A stretch of DNA of 64,000 bases from Dyadobacter beijingensis DSM 21582 (GCF_000382205.1 NZ_KB907791.1:124001-188000), one strand, 5' to 3'; shown: positions 9,188 to 18,805, counted from the stretch's first letter. The notes: generated by a model from the letters alone, not told the origin. Made by a program: numbers and translations.

Positions 9188-10291
9188 TCAGGGCTTGTTT
9201 TTGCTGCTCAAATCTTTGGAGGTGGCCAGGGCGATGACGCGGCCGTTTTCGCCTACGGCATTGTAAAAATGGTATACCACGCCGTTCCATTTCACTACCC
9301 AGGGCTTGTGGGCGTAGGTTTTGTCGTAGGGCTCGGTGGGGGCGATCAGGTCCTGGCCGGTCCAGTCGGTCCAGTTTACGAGGTCGTACGAGCAGGCGAA
9401 CCGTTCGAAAGCGCCTGGTTTCCAGAATGCGCCGAAGTAGAACATCACGTACACATCGCCGATTTTGGCGATCTGCGCGTCGCCGCAAATGCCGGTATTC
9501 CGGGTGATCAATGGCTTGCCGCCTACGCGCTTCCATTGCTTCATGTCGTCGGATACGGCCAGGGCGATGCTTTCGAAGCCGTTGCCGCTGGTGTCCTTCT
9601 TTTTGCCCTTCGCATTGTAATACATCACAAACCGATGACCGGTTTGTCGGGCCTTATCGCGGATCACGAGGCTTTTGTAGATCGTCTCGTCGTCGTACGG
9701 GCGGGCGTCGTGATCAATGGCCGATAGGACGGGTTTCGGCAGCCGGGTTACTTCCGCCGGTTTCGATAAATCGACCGACGACGCCATGCCGATGCCCAGC
9801 CGGCCGGCTTCGTAGCCACTTTCGGAACCGCCGAGGTAGGATAGCCAGTATTTGTTTTCAAATTTTTCTACCTCGTAACTACCTCCCCATTCGGTATCTA
9901 TCAGGGCTACATATCCGGCTTTCTGCGTGGCGTCCCAGGTATTTTCGGTGAACGACATGATCCTGCCGAGCTGTGTCCATTGCAGGAGATTGTCGCTTTT
10001 CGCGAGCCAGGTTTCGTAGCCCTTGCCATCGAAGATAATGTAGGTCATGTACCATTGCCCGTTCTGGCGGAACACCGTCGGGCTGTCCACCATCCGGCTG
10101 CTGTCGGGCTGGGGGATCACCACACCGTATTTGTAGGGAGTTTTTACTTCTTCAAAAATCTTTTGCATCACCTGCTGCGGGACTCTGGCCTGGCTGCGGG
10201 GCACGGCTCCGCCCGATTGGGCCGCCGCGCTGCCTGCCAGGCCAAAGCCGGCGGCAAAAAACAATATACATCCGATCAGCGTTTGCTTCAT
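9188..10291 (-). CDS. Five-bladed beta-propeller glycosylase (GH43/GH117/GH130-like), exported, 367 aa
   Basis: After a signal peptide (residues 1-24, ending GSAAAQ) the protein shows the repeated blade pattern of family 43/130-type propellers: VDSPTVFRQNGQWYMTYI, GDAQIAKIGDVYVMFYFGAF, and a final YAHKPWVVKWNGVVYHFYNA. The aspartate in VDSPT is a plausible catalytic base, as in GH43. The gene lies three bases after the SusD stop and is followed by the two DUF1680 enzymes, so it probably removes or exposes a side group on the same arabinose-containing glycan. I cannot place it in one numbered family by eye. Confidence 0.8.
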   Translation of the reverse strand: MKQTLIGCILFFAAGFGLAGSAAAQSGGAVPRSQARVPQQVMQKIFEEVKTPYKYGVVIPQPDSSRMVDSPTVFRQNGQWYMTYIIFDGKGYETWLAKSDNLLQWTQLGRIMSFTENTWDATQKAGYVALIDTEWGGSYEVEKFENKYWLSYLGGSESGYEAGRLGIGMASSVDLSKPAEVTRLPKPVLSAIDHDARPYDDETIYKSLVIRDKARQTGHRFVMYYNAKGKKKDTSGNGFESIALAVSDDMKQWKRVGGKPLITRNTGICGDAQIAKIGDVYVMFYFGAFWKPGAFERFACSYDLVNWTDWTGQDLIAPTEPYDKTYAHKPWVVKWNGVVYHFYNAVGENGRVIALATSKDLSSKNKP

Positions 10292-10294
10292 ATG

Positions 10295-11908
10295 TTACTG
10301 GTAATCCGGGTTTTGTTGGAGTTTGGGATTCGAATTAATGGCGATCTGCGGGATGGGGAACACCGCCCTGAAATTGCCCGCGGGCTTGTGCGACAGCCAG
10401 CTTTTGGTCGTATACACTCCGAAACGGATCATATCGCGGCGGCGGAAGCCTTCCCAGGCAAATTCCCAGCCCAGCTCGTCGAGCATGCGGCCGTACTGGA
10501 CGGCGCTGTTGTTACCGGGGTCTACGACCTTGTAATTTTCGACATAACCGTATTGATAGCTGCTGCTTTTCTGCAAATCGGCGCCGGTAACGACCGCTTT
10601 GGCCGGCTTCGCCGTGAATGCCCGTGCGCGCACCTGCGACACCACCGTGGCGGCGTCGTTGGCCTTGCCCGTGCGCAGGAGGCATTCGGCTTTCATCATC
10701 AGCACCTGGGCGTAGCGGAACACCGGGAAATCGTTGCCCAGGCTGCCCTGCGCCTGCGTTTTTACCTCGAATTTGTTCATCCGGTAACCTTCGGTCTCGC
10801 CGGTATAGAGGCCGTCGGGCAGCTCGTTGTTGAGCACCACGTTCTTGCCGGCCTGGTCGTAGGAGCCTTTCAGGGGCGTTACGCCGTCGGCGGCAAACTG
10901 CGGCCCGATCATCCAGGTCGCTTTCAGGCGCTGGTCGTCGGCGTCGTAGGTATTGATAAACTGCGGAACTCCCTTCGCCGAGCCTGCGCCCCAGGGCGTG
11001 GCGAGCATATTCACCTTGTTTTTCAGCGAGGCGTGCCATGAAAACATGTGCGCGCTGAACCCGCCGGCCAGGTTTTCTTCAAATGGGATAGCAAACACGA
11101 TCTCGGGCGAATTTTGGTTCTCCGTTACAAAAGGCGCCGACAGGCTGTTTTCTAACTGGTATTTGCCCGACGCGATCACGTCGTTGCACTGCGCGAGGCA
11201 TTCTTCCCATTTCGTTTCGCCGGCATAGACCCCGGCGTTGAGGTATACGTTCGCCAGCAGTGTTTTGGCCGCCCATTTGTTGAAACGGGCGTAGAGCAGC
11301 GTGTTTTTCTCTTCGCTCAGGTTCGGGATGGATTCGGTCAGTTCCTTCACGATGAACTGGTAAATCTCCTTCCGGCCCGTTTTTTCGAGCAGGTCTTCCG
11401 AGCGGGAGGAAATAAGGGGCACATCGCCGAAATTGTCGCAGAGCATCCAGTAAAAGAACGCGCGTACCGTGCGCATTTCGGAAATCAGCGATTCTTTCGT
11501 TACGCCTGCGGGAATCGTGATTTTGTCGTTCGAAAGCTGGTCGATGAGCCGGTTGGCATTGATCGCACCGGAATAGAAGGTATTCCACATGCTGTTGATC
11601 TGCGGGTTTTCCGAGTTCCAGGTATGCAGGTGCATGCGCTTGTAAATGCCCCCATCGTCCCAGCCCGAGGCGTTGGCGGGCATCACAATGCCGTCTGCGG
11701 TAGACTCCTGCGCCATGTACCAGTGCGTGTGCGAGATCAGGTTGCGCATGTTCGCGTAGGCGATGCTCATGGCCTGGTAGGCATTGGAATAGTTATAAGT
11801 GTCCTCCGTTACTTCGGAGTAGATTTGTTCGGTGAGGTCGTTGTTGCAGGAGCTCGCGGCGATCGCGAGCAGGAAGGCGGTACCGATATATGTTTTCAAT
11901 GGTTTCAT
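10295..11908 (-). CDS. SusD/RagB family outer-membrane glycan-binding lipoprotein, 537 aa
   Basis: A lipoprotein signal (ATSS-type lipobox ending AIAASSC, cysteine at about residue 21) anchors the protein. The body has the helical TPR-like SusD fold, with typical segments EMRTVRAFFYWMLCDNFGDVPL and, near the C-terminus, RMLDELGWEFAWEGFRRRDMIRFG. SusD proteins form the lid of a SusC channel on the cell surface and capture oligosaccharide. Its gene follows SusC by 27 bases on the same strand, as expected of a pair. The glycan is inferred from the downstream GH127-type enzymes to contain L-arabinofuranose. Confidence 0.95.
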   Translation of the reverse strand: MKPLKTYIGTAFLLAIAASSCNNDLTEQIYSEVTEDTYNYSNAYQAMSIAYANMRNLISHTHWYMAQESTADGIVMPANASGWDDGGIYKRMHLHTWNSENPQINSMWNTFYSGAINANRLIDQLSNDKITIPAGVTKESLISEMRTVRAFFYWMLCDNFGDVPLISSRSEDLLEKTGRKEIYQFIVKELTESIPNLSEEKNTLLYARFNKWAAKTLLANVYLNAGVYAGETKWEECLAQCNDVIASGKYQLENSLSAPFVTENQNSPEIVFAIPFEENLAGGFSAHMFSWHASLKNKVNMLATPWGAGSAKGVPQFINTYDADDQRLKATWMIGPQFAADGVTPLKGSYDQAGKNVVLNNELPDGLYTGETEGYRMNKFEVKTQAQGSLGNDFPVFRYAQVLMMKAECLLRTGKANDAATVVSQVRARAFTAKPAKAVVTGADLQKSSSYQYGYVENYKVVDPGNNSAVQYGRMLDELGWEFAWEGFRRRDMIRFGVYTTKSWLSHKPAGNFRAVFPIPQIAINSNPKLQQNPDYQ

Positions 11909-11935
11909 TGGAATAGGCTTTTAAAATAGGTCATA

Positions 11936-14900
11936 TTAGAATGTGATCGAGGCGCCGGCAGTGAAACTGGTCGTGGCCGGGTAGCGGTTCTTGTCGTCGA
12001 TGCCGGGGAACAGGCCGCTGATGCCCACCTCCGGATCGATGCCCTTGTACCCGGTAATGGTGTAAAGGTTCGCTACCGACAGGTAAATGCGGGCGTGTTT
12101 GAGGTATTTGTTCTTCATGCGGACATTGTAACCCGCCGTGATGTTGTCGATCTTCCAGTAGTTACCGTTTTCGATGTAATAGCTCACGTAGTTCAGCGAC
12201 TGGTCGTCGGCGAGCGGACGTTTGCCGTAAATCGGGTCGTAGGCATTGGAGCGCAGGTTGCCGCGGGTGAGCATTACCGGCGCACTCCAGAACATCTCGG
12301 TCATGTTCAGGATCTGGAACCCAAACGCGCCGCGCATGGTGATGTTCAGGTCGAAGTTTTTGTAATTCAATGTGTTATTCCAATTCAAATAGCGCTTCGG
12401 CAAGCCGTTGCCGATGATCTGCTTGTCGTCGGCCTGCTGCTGGGCGATGGGCTTGGGCTCGCCGTTCTTGCCTTCGATGATCCAGTGGCCTGTTTCGTCG
12501 ATGTCGATCGTTTTGAAGCCCCAGAAATTACCGATCGGCTGGCCTACCTGTACGCGGTGGGTCGTTTGCTGAATGGGTTCGCCTGTGTTGCCCGTGTCGA
12601 AATAGCCGCTGGCTAATGCAAACTTGTCGTTCGATAAAGTAAGGATCTTGTTCGCATTCGTCGAGAAGTTTACCGAAGTGCTCCACCGGAATGCGGCCGT
12701 TTGCAGCGGGATCGCATTGACCTGGATTTCTACGCCCTTGTTTTCCATCGAAGCCGCATTGGCGGTAATGGTGCTGTACAAATAGGGCGGGGTCGGGACC
12801 GGAAAATCGGCGATCAGGTCGCGGGTGGTCCGGCGGTAGAGGTCGATGGAACCGGAGAGGCGTTCATGGAGGAAACCGTAGTCGATACCGACATTCAGCT
12901 CTTCCTTGCGCTCCCAGCGGAGGTCGGGGTTGGCATTGTTCGAAGGGTTGATCGCCTGCACCCATTGTCCATTCACGAGCACATTCGTGTTGAAATTGAT
13001 TTTATTCAAAGAAATATAAGACTTGCCCGGCTCGGTGCCCGTCACGCCGTAACCTGCCCGCAGTTTCAGGTTCGAGATCGTGTTGGAATTGTCGAGGAAT
13101 GCCTCTCTTTTTAAATTCCAGCCCACGGAAAACGCCGGAAAGCTGCCCCATTTGTGGTTGGCCCCGAAGCGCGAAGATCCCTCATGCCGGATACTCGCGC
13201 TGAGCAGGTATTTATTCATAAAACTGTAATTCACCCTGAAAAAGTAGCTGATCAGCTTGTTCTCCGACTGCTCCGACAACTCCGGCGCTTGTCCGCGACG
13301 CAATGCGAGCCCGGCGTTGATGTTGTTGTAGGAAAAATTATCGGTCGGGAAGTCCCAGTTCTGCATCCAGTAATTTTCGATATTGTATTTCCGCCAGGTG
13401 TGGCCGGCCAGGAGCACGAAATTGTGATCGTGGAAGGACTTGTTATAGTTCGCCGTGAACTCGAACAGATCGTCCTGCGAGCGGGTGGCACCGCGTGAGG
13501 CAAAGCCGTTCCGTCCGTTCCGGCTCGTGGAGTAATGGTTTTTGGTTTCGTAATAGCCCCGGGTGCTGTTGAACATGTCGCGGGCAAACAATGCCTTGAT
13601 TTCCAGTCCTTCCACCGGGGCGAGCGAGATGGTGCCGTACGTCCGCAGGTTGTTGTTGCGGTTCTGTCCGTCGGACTCTTCGACGAGCGCTACGGGGTTC
13701 ATGTAGTCGGTCTTGTCGGTTCGCTCCACCCATTTGCCGTTGGCGTCCTTCAATGGCTCCGTCGGGTTGAATGTGAGCGCATTGCGGTACACGAGGCCGG
13801 AATAGGAGCCGCCGTCGATGGAGAAGTATTTCTGCTGGTAGCCGCTCAGGTTCGCATTGATCTTCAATAGCCCGTTGAACATCGAATGGTTCACCTCGAT
13901 GCGCGGGAAAACCGTCGTGTTGTCGGATTTTTTCATGATCCCGTTCAGGCGGCGGTATTCCATGCTCACGATGTAGTTGGTAGACCGGGAGCCGCCGCGG
14001 AGGCTGATATTGTGTACCTGAGAAAGCGGCTTTTGGGTCACTTCTTTGAGCCAGTCGGTATGATGCCCGTAGTCGATCGCGCCGGGTTTGCCCTGTGCCG
14101 CGAGGGCGCGGTACTGGTCGACATTCATGAAATCGAGCTTGCGTGTTTGTCTTTGGGTAGTAAAATAGGAGTTTACTTCCAGCGTCGCCGGGGTTTCTCC
14201 CTTCACTTTGCGGGTCGTGATCAGGATCACCCCGTTGGTACCGCGCGTACCGTAAATAGCCGCCGCGGAGCCGTCTTTAAGCACGTCGATCGACTCGATG
14301 TCTTCCGGTGCGACGGTGTTCAGGCCGCCCGGCACGCCGTCGATGAGTACGAGGGGCTCCGAGCTCGCGTTGATCGTCGCATTACCGCGCAGGGTGATCT
14401 GGGCAATGGCCGTAGGATCACCGCTGGGCGTGATCACGCTCAGGCCGGCCACCTTGCCGCGGATGAGCTGCGCGGCGTCCTGCACGGGACCTTTCACGAA
14501 ATCCTCGGCCTTCACGCTGGCGATGGCACTCGTGATCTGTTCGCGTTTCTGCGTGCCGTAACCGACTACGACCACTTCTTCGAGGCTTTTGAGATCGGGC
14601 GCGAGGGCAATGTCTATCGTGGAGCGGGTACCGACGGCCACTTCCTGATTTTGATAACCTACATAGGAAAATACCAGCGTGGCATTGGCGTCGTCGCCGA
14701 GGGTAATGCTGTATTTGCCGTCCACGTCGGTGGTGCTGCCGCGCGTGGTGCCTTTGATGAGCACGCTGACGCCCGGCAGCAGTTCGCCGCCATCGCCTTT
14801 CACGACGCCGGTGACCGTACGGTCGGCTGTTTTTTGATGAAGTTCCAAAACGGCATTGCTGCCGGGTGCAGCCATCGTGATCGTCTGCTGAATGGCCGGG

Positions 14901-15307
14901 GATTCTTCTGCGGGTGCCGGTATGCTTTGCTGCGCGCCGGGTTTGGGCTCTTCCGTGGTGGTGAGGATGAGGTAGGTTTGTTTACTCACTTTTTTGTAGC
15001 GCAGGCCCGACGGCGCGAGGATATTGTTGAGTTTGGTTTCGAGCGACTGGCTGCCCTGAATTTGCGCGGGGGCCACGAAAACGCCTTCCAGCAGTTTTTC
15101 TTCAAATAAAATATCCACTTTGAACTGCTTCTTGACCTGCATGAGCGCGTCGCGGAGCGTGAGGCGGCTTCCGGGAATGGCGGAGGGGAGGTTAGGGGTG
15201 CTTTTGGCGCGGTTCTGGGCCATGAGCTGCGCTTTGAGCGGCGACACATCCAACAGGCATCCCAGCATTAAGGTTACCAGCACTTTAATGTGTAATAGTT
15301 TCGGCAT
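11936..15307 (-). CDS. SusC/RagA TonB-linked outer-membrane transporter with STN domain, 1123 aa
   Basis: In order: signal peptide (to about residue 27), an STN (secretin/TonB N-terminal) domain at about 45-115, a carboxypeptidase-like beta-sandwich at about 165-240 (VTGVVKGDGGELLPGVSVLI), a plug with DGVPGG and GSAAAIYGTRGTNGVILITT, and a long beta barrel ending in an aromatic-rich strand. The STN domain is the signalling part that talks to a FecR-type anti-sigma factor. The fecR-like and ECF sigma genes directly upstream complete the trans-envelope signalling set. It imports oligosaccharide delivered by the SusD partner, driven by TonB. Confidence 0.96.
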   Translation of the reverse strand: MPKLLHIKVLVTLMLGCLLDVSPLKAQLMAQNRAKSTPNLPSAIPGSRLTLRDALMQVKKQFKVDILFEEKLLEGVFVAPAQIQGSQSLETKLNNILAPSGLRYKKVSKQTYLILTTTEEPKPGAQQSIPAPAEESPAIQQTITMAAPGSNAVLELHQKTADRTVTGVVKGDGGELLPGVSVLIKGTTRGSTTDVDGKYSITLGDDANATLVFSYVGYQNQEVAVGTRSTIDIALAPDLKSLEEVVVVGYGTQKREQITSAIASVKAEDFVKGPVQDAAQLIRGKVAGLSVITPSGDPTAIAQITLRGNATINASSEPLVLIDGVPGGLNTVAPEDIESIDVLKDGSAAAIYGTRGTNGVILITTRKVKGETPATLEVNSYFTTQRQTRKLDFMNVDQYRALAAQGKPGAIDYGHHTDWLKEVTQKPLSQVHNISLRGGSRSTNYIVSMEYRRLNGIMKKSDNTTVFPRIEVNHSMFNGLLKINANLSGYQQKYFSIDGGSYSGLVYRNALTFNPTEPLKDANGKWVERTDKTDYMNPVALVEESDGQNRNNNLRTYGTISLAPVEGLEIKALFARDMFNSTRGYYETKNHYSTSRNGRNGFASRGATRSQDDLFEFTANYNKSFHDHNFVLLAGHTWRKYNIENYWMQNWDFPTDNFSYNNINAGLALRRGQAPELSEQSENKLISYFFRVNYSFMNKYLLSASIRHEGSSRFGANHKWGSFPAFSVGWNLKREAFLDNSNTISNLKLRAGYGVTGTEPGKSYISLNKINFNTNVLVNGQWVQAINPSNNANPDLRWERKEELNVGIDYGFLHERLSGSIDLYRRTTRDLIADFPVPTPPYLYSTITANAASMENKGVEIQVNAIPLQTAAFRWSTSVNFSTNANKILTLSNDKFALASGYFDTGNTGEPIQQTTHRVQVGQPIGNFWGFKTIDIDETGHWIIEGKNGEPKPIAQQQADDKQIIGNGLPKRYLNWNNTLNYKNFDLNITMRGAFGFQILNMTEMFWSAPVMLTRGNLRSNAYDPIYGKRPLADDQSLNYVSYYIENGNYWKIDNITAGYNVRMKNKYLKHARIYLSVANLYTITGYKGIDPEVGISGLFPGIDDKNRYPATTSFTAGASITF

Positions 15308-15332
15308 GATTAGGAACGGTTTTAGATAAATA

Positions 15333-16361
15333 CTAATGATTCGAGTCGAGAATGAAGGTCTGCGGGCCGTCGTCGGTCGGTGCCGACCGGGTTACCCTGG
15401 CATTGAGTACGTCGGAGAGGACTTTGAGGACATTGGCGGGATCGCTCGCATTGAAGGTGCCCCCGATGGTGCGGCGCGCGAGCGTAGAATCGGCTACGAC
15501 CACATTCACCCCGAAATACTCGCTTACCTGGTAGGCGATTTCGGACACGGGCGTGTTTTCGAACATAAACCGGTGCTGCTTCCACGCCTGGTGCGACGAC
15601 AGGCTTTCGGTGTGGCGCAGGGTCAGCTTGCCGAGAGTGGACAGGGTGGCCACGTCGCCCGGCTTCATGAGCACCGGTTTCGGGTCGGTTTCGCTGAGCG
15701 AACGGAGCTGAACGCTGCCCTGGCTGAGCACTACTTTCGAGCCGCGCTCGCGGCTGTACACGATGAATTCCGTGCCTAGCACCCTCACTTCGAGCTGGTC
15801 GGGCGTGCGGACGATAAATTTGCTGTGGTTCACCGTATGCTTTACGGCGAATTCGGCCTCGCCTTTCAGCAGCACCTCGCGGGTACCGCCGCCAAATCCG
15901 AACCGTGGCACGCTGAGCACGGAATTGGCATTCAGGGTCACGCGGCTGCTGTCGGGCAATACCAGGGTGCGGATCTCGCCGTAGCCGGTTTCGTAGGATT
16001 TGTACAGCCAGTAACCGGACAGCGACCAGGCCATGAATACGAATGCGACGGAAGCTGCTGCGGCCCATTTGTATGCAGAGAACCGCCTTCCGAACGATCC
16101 TGACTGCATTCCGCCACCGGAAGCCGCGGCTTCGCCCATATCCGCATTACCCTGAACGGTATGCAATGAACGTTTGTAGGCGTGCTCCACGTCGGGTGTG
16201 TACTGCGGGTTTTCGGTTTCCCATTCGTCGAGCCATTGGAAATAGCGCTCGCGGTTGGCGGGGTTTTCCAGCCATTCCCGGATGAGGATGTTCTGCATGC
16301 GGGTGGTTTTTCCTTCGAAGAAATTCTGGATCACCTGTTTGGAAAGAAATGATTTCTTCAT
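15333..16361 (-). CDS. FecR-type anti-sigma factor, 342 aa
   Basis: An N-terminal cytoplasmic segment of about 95 residues (sigma-binding) is followed by one membrane helix (YKWAAAASVAFVFMAWSLSG, about residues 93-118). A periplasmic FecR domain comes next (IRTLVLPDSSRVTLNANSVL; GEAEFAVKH), and then a C-terminal DUF4974 domain (FENTPVSEIAYQVSEYFGV). It holds the ECF sigma factor until the STN domain of the transporter signals that substrate is bound. It lies between its sigma gene (44-base gap) and the transporter gene (25-base gap). Confidence 0.95.
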   Translation of the reverse strand: MKKSFLSKQVIQNFFEGKTTRMQNILIREWLENPANRERYFQWLDEWETENPQYTPDVEHAYKRSLHTVQGNADMGEAAASGGGMQSGSFGRRFSAYKWAAAASVAFVFMAWSLSGYWLYKSYETGYGEIRTLVLPDSSRVTLNANSVLSVPRFGFGGGTREVLLKGEAEFAVKHTVNHSKFIVRTPDQLEVRVLGTEFIVYSRERGSKVVLSQGSVQLRSLSETDPKPVLMKPGDVATLSTLGKLTLRHTESLSSHQAWKQHRFMFENTPVSEIAYQVSEYFGVNVVVADSTLARRTIGGTFNASDPANVLKVLSDVLNARVTRSAPTDDGPQTFILDSNH

Positions 16362-16405
16362 GTTCGTTGAATTCGGTATAACATGGTTCCGACGGCGCGG
16401 GGACG

Positions 16406-17083
16406 TCAGACGAATAGGAGTAAAATCTGAACGAGTGAAAGCAGGCCGTGGTCCTGCAAGGCCTTCCTCAGGATCGATAATCCCTTGGTAATGTGCCCTT
16501 CGACGGTTTTGACCGAAATGCCGAGCTCATCGGCGATGGCGGCATTGCGTTTACCTTCGAAGCGGCTCATGAGGAACACCTTCTGGTTTTGCGGGGACAG
16601 CGAACGGATCACCTGCTCGATTTTGAGTACCAGTTCCTGGAATTGCAGCTCCTGCTGGGGCGAACTCGCCGGGGTGGCCAGGGGCAGCTCTCCAAGCTCC
16701 TCGGTGACGGCATCCTTGCCGAAATTTTTGCGCATATAATGGAATGCCGCATGCCGTACCGTCGTGAACAGGTAGGAACGGTAGGAGGTGGTGACCGCCC
16801 TATGCAGCTGCCGGGACCAGAACTGGCTGAACACCTCCACGACGATGTCCTCGGCGACGTCCCGTGCATACACAAACCGAACGGCGTGACTGCACAATTG
16901 CTTGTAATATCGTTTGAAAAGCAGTTCATAACCCCGCGCAGGATCGGTTTCGAACGCCTGTTTGATAAACAATTCCGAATCGACGAAGTCCGACGGCATC
17001 TTTTTGACATCCGGAAAATCGGACGCCAAACCGGCCGGCTCGTTCATACCCGTTTTACTTTCTACGGAATACTTCTGATTCAT
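16406..17083 (-). CDS. ECF sigma-70 factor of the FecI/Bacteroidota type, 225 aa
   Basis: Region 2 is seen as LFKRYYKQLCSHAVRFVYAR with AEDIVVEVFSQFW (about residues 55-90), and region 4 as FEGKRNAAIADELGISVKTV with EGHITKGLSILRKAL near the C-terminus. The last 15 residues are hydrophobic (LSLVQILLLFV), common in this family. An N-terminal stretch of about 45 residues precedes region 2; the ATG at 17083 is the only clear start, although an internal methionine (M13) would also keep the whole domain. It should direct the downstream FecR-SusC-SusD-enzyme genes once released. Confidence 0.93.
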   Translation of the reverse strand: MNQKYSVESKTGMNEPAGLASDFPDVKKMPSDFVDSELFIKQAFETDPARGYELLFKRYYKQLCSHAVRFVYARDVAEDIVVEVFSQFWSRQLHRAVTTSYRSYLFTTVRHAAFHYMRKNFGKDAVTEELGELPLATPASSPQQELQFQELVLKIEQVIRSLSPQNQKVFLMSRFEGKRNAAIADELGISVKTVEGHITKGLSILRKALQDHGLLSLVQILLLFV

Positions 17084-17266
17084 ACAGCTGTTGTAAATGA
17101 GTTATCCATAAGAGTATTTCTGCACACGCATACCCTCGCCTGTTTTGTGAAATTTTTATTTTTTTTTGCATAAACAATATAGAATGGCCGTGCGCTGCTG
17201 GTATGGTTTTTAAAGAGGAATGGTCTTTTGCATGAAAATCAATTCATCATCAAACCAGGAGAAACC

Positions 17267-17689
17267 ATGAAACGATTCACAACAACGGCGGCTACCATGC
17301 TGCTGATTATCGGCGGCGCGCTCATCGCATTACCGGCGCAGGCGCAAAACGAGGCAAAAAAGGGTGATAGCAGGGAAACGGGCAACAGGCCCGTGCAGAC
17401 GCCGCCAGGCGACAACCCGGAGAAAGTGCAGGATACGACGAAAAAGGCCTATTCCACCCAATCGCAGGGGAACAGTGGCGGGGGCACTTCCGCGTGGCCG
17501 CAGGCAACCGGAACGACGGGCGCGATCACACCCGAATCGCAGACACCCGCGACCGGCCAGGGTACGCAGCAAGGCGCCGAACCCGTGGCGCGTCCCGATA
17601 GCAAACGACCGGAAGCTACCGCGGATACGGCTGCGAAGTCTAAAAAGGATGGTAAACCCCGGCGTAGGAACCGGAATGACCCTCAGTAG
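17267..17689 (+). CDS. Small secreted low-complexity protein, unknown function, 140 aa
   Basis: I chose the ATG at 17267 because an AGGAG lies five bases before it and a clean signal peptide follows (MKRFTTTAATMLLIIGG, ending ALPAQAQ). A TTG at 17228 would extend it by 13 residues. The mature part of about 115 residues is hydrophilic and low in complexity, rich in T, P, Q, K and G, with a basic KPRRRNRNDPQ tail. No domain is recognisable and it is probably disordered. A purine-rich Shine-Dalgarno is unusual in Bacteroidota. It converges on the desaturase gene with six bases between stops. Confidence 0.75.
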   Translation: MKRFTTTAATMLLIIGGALIALPAQAQNEAKKGDSRETGNRPVQTPPGDNPEKVQDTTKKAYSTQSQGNSGGGTSAWPQATGTTGAITPESQTPATGQGTQQGAEPVARPDSKRPEATADTAAKSKKDGKPRRRNRNDPQ

Positions 17690-17695
17690 CGATGG

Positions 17696-18739
17696 CTACG
17701 GCAATTGATTTGAACGGGCGGCACGGTGCGGGCGCTCATATCGTTCGTAAAAATCCCGCTTGGAATCCTGGTAGCTGGACACCGCGCCCAGCATACTCAT
17801 GAATTTGATATAATACCAGGCCAAATCCACCTGATGGGGTTTAAAGCCGCTGCGGGCGCTGCGGGGGAACAAATGGTGGTTGTTGTGCCATTCGCCGGCT
17901 ACAATACCTGGCCACAACTGATTGATAGACTGATCTTTATCATTATAGTCGACACCGTCGCGCTGCCGGTTTTCGCCTTTGCCATGACCTTCGTAATTGA
18001 ATGTCCGAACGCCAACGGCCCAGAAACCGGCGGCGCCGAAGAGCGTGCATGCAAGTGCGTGCCCGCCTGCCAGGAAAAACACACCATACCAGAAAGCCCA
18101 GTTCGCTATCCAGGCGAAGATCGCGCGGGCGGGGTGCTGGTAGGAGCCCCAGGTGAGGTATTGCTGATAGGTGTTGGCTTGTACACCGGTATGTTTCATG
18201 AGCGTTTTGACGCGGCCGTATTGCCCTTCATCGAGGTTCGAAGCGATCGGCTGGTGGTTCACGTCGGCCAGAAAGCAGTACAGGAAGCCGCCCTGCGCGT
18301 TGTAAGGATCACCGGGCTGGTCGGATTTGGCGTGGTGGACGTGATGCGAAACCACGTATATTTCTTCGGGGATCATGCTCACGGTCAGGTTTTGGGTAAC
18401 GAATTGCCAGAAACCATTGCGGAACTTATAAGCGCGGTGCGTGCAGTACCGGTGGTGCCAGATGGTGCCGTGCGTGCCCATGACGAACATGCTGTACACG
18501 AATGCGGCCAGGAGCAGCGGCCAGCTAAAAAATTTGAAAATGAACAATGCCAGGAAAGGCACCATACAAAGTACCTTGGCCCAACTCATAAACGAAAGCC
18601 AGTTCCGCTTGTCGTGAACGATGTTGAGTCTTTTGAAAAACTCCTTGAAAAGCTGCCCCGGCGAAGGTTTTACCAGATTTCCAGATTCATCCTGCCATCC
18701 ATAGGACGGCCTGCGAAGTACAATGTCGATAAAAGTCAT
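17696..18739 (-). CDS. Membrane acyl-CoA/acyl-lipid fatty-acid desaturase, 347 aa
   Basis: The three histidine boxes of the membrane desaturase family are present in order: HHRYCTHRAY, HHVHHAKSD and HNNHHLFP, which ligate the di-iron centre. Hydrophobic pairs of helices precede box one and stand between boxes two and three. The reaction is insertion of a double bond, usually delta-9, into acyl chains, with a role in membrane fluidity. The open frame starts at a TTG inside a strong terminator stem (18765-18805), so I chose the ATG at 18739, after the stem. It has no partner ferredoxin or cytochrome gene nearby. Confidence 0.93.
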   Translation of the reverse strand: MTFIDIVLRRPSYGWQDESGNLVKPSPGQLFKEFFKRLNIVHDKRNWLSFMSWAKVLCMVPFLALFIFKFFSWPLLLAAFVYSMFVMGTHGTIWHHRYCTHRAYKFRNGFWQFVTQNLTVSMIPEEIYVVSHHVHHAKSDQPGDPYNAQGGFLYCFLADVNHQPIASNLDEGQYGRVKTLMKHTGVQANTYQQYLTWGSYQHPARAIFAWIANWAFWYGVFFLAGGHALACTLFGAAGFWAVGVRTFNYEGHGKGENRQRDGVDYNDKDQSINQLWPGIVAGEWHNNHHLFPRSARSGFKPHQVDLAWYYIKFMSMLGAVSSYQDSKRDFYERYERPHRAARSNQLP

Positions 18740-18764
18740 TAGAATCTGTTGTCTAGTTGGGTTG

Positions 18765-18805
18765 AAAAACAAAAATCCTCCCTGCGAAGGAGGATTTTTG
18801 TTTTT
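18765..18805 (-). terminator. Rho-independent terminator with perfect 17-bp stem
   Basis: Bases 18765-18781 and 18789-18805 are exact inverse complements around a seven-base loop. The stem is GGAGG-rich at the loop and A/T at its foot, so the minus-strand transcript ends in a T-rich run. It lies 103 bases beyond the stop of the FAD protein gene and just before the desaturase start, so it should end the FAD gene transcript and insulate the desaturase. Confidence 0.85.

Noticed and set aside
13886..15109. 407-codon open frame opposite the SusC gene
   Set aside because: It lies wholly antisense to a clear SusC gene, has no recognisable domain and is explained by GC-rich codon use of the real gene. 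The same holds for the long frames at 9980-11041, 54574-56091 and 48808-49707.
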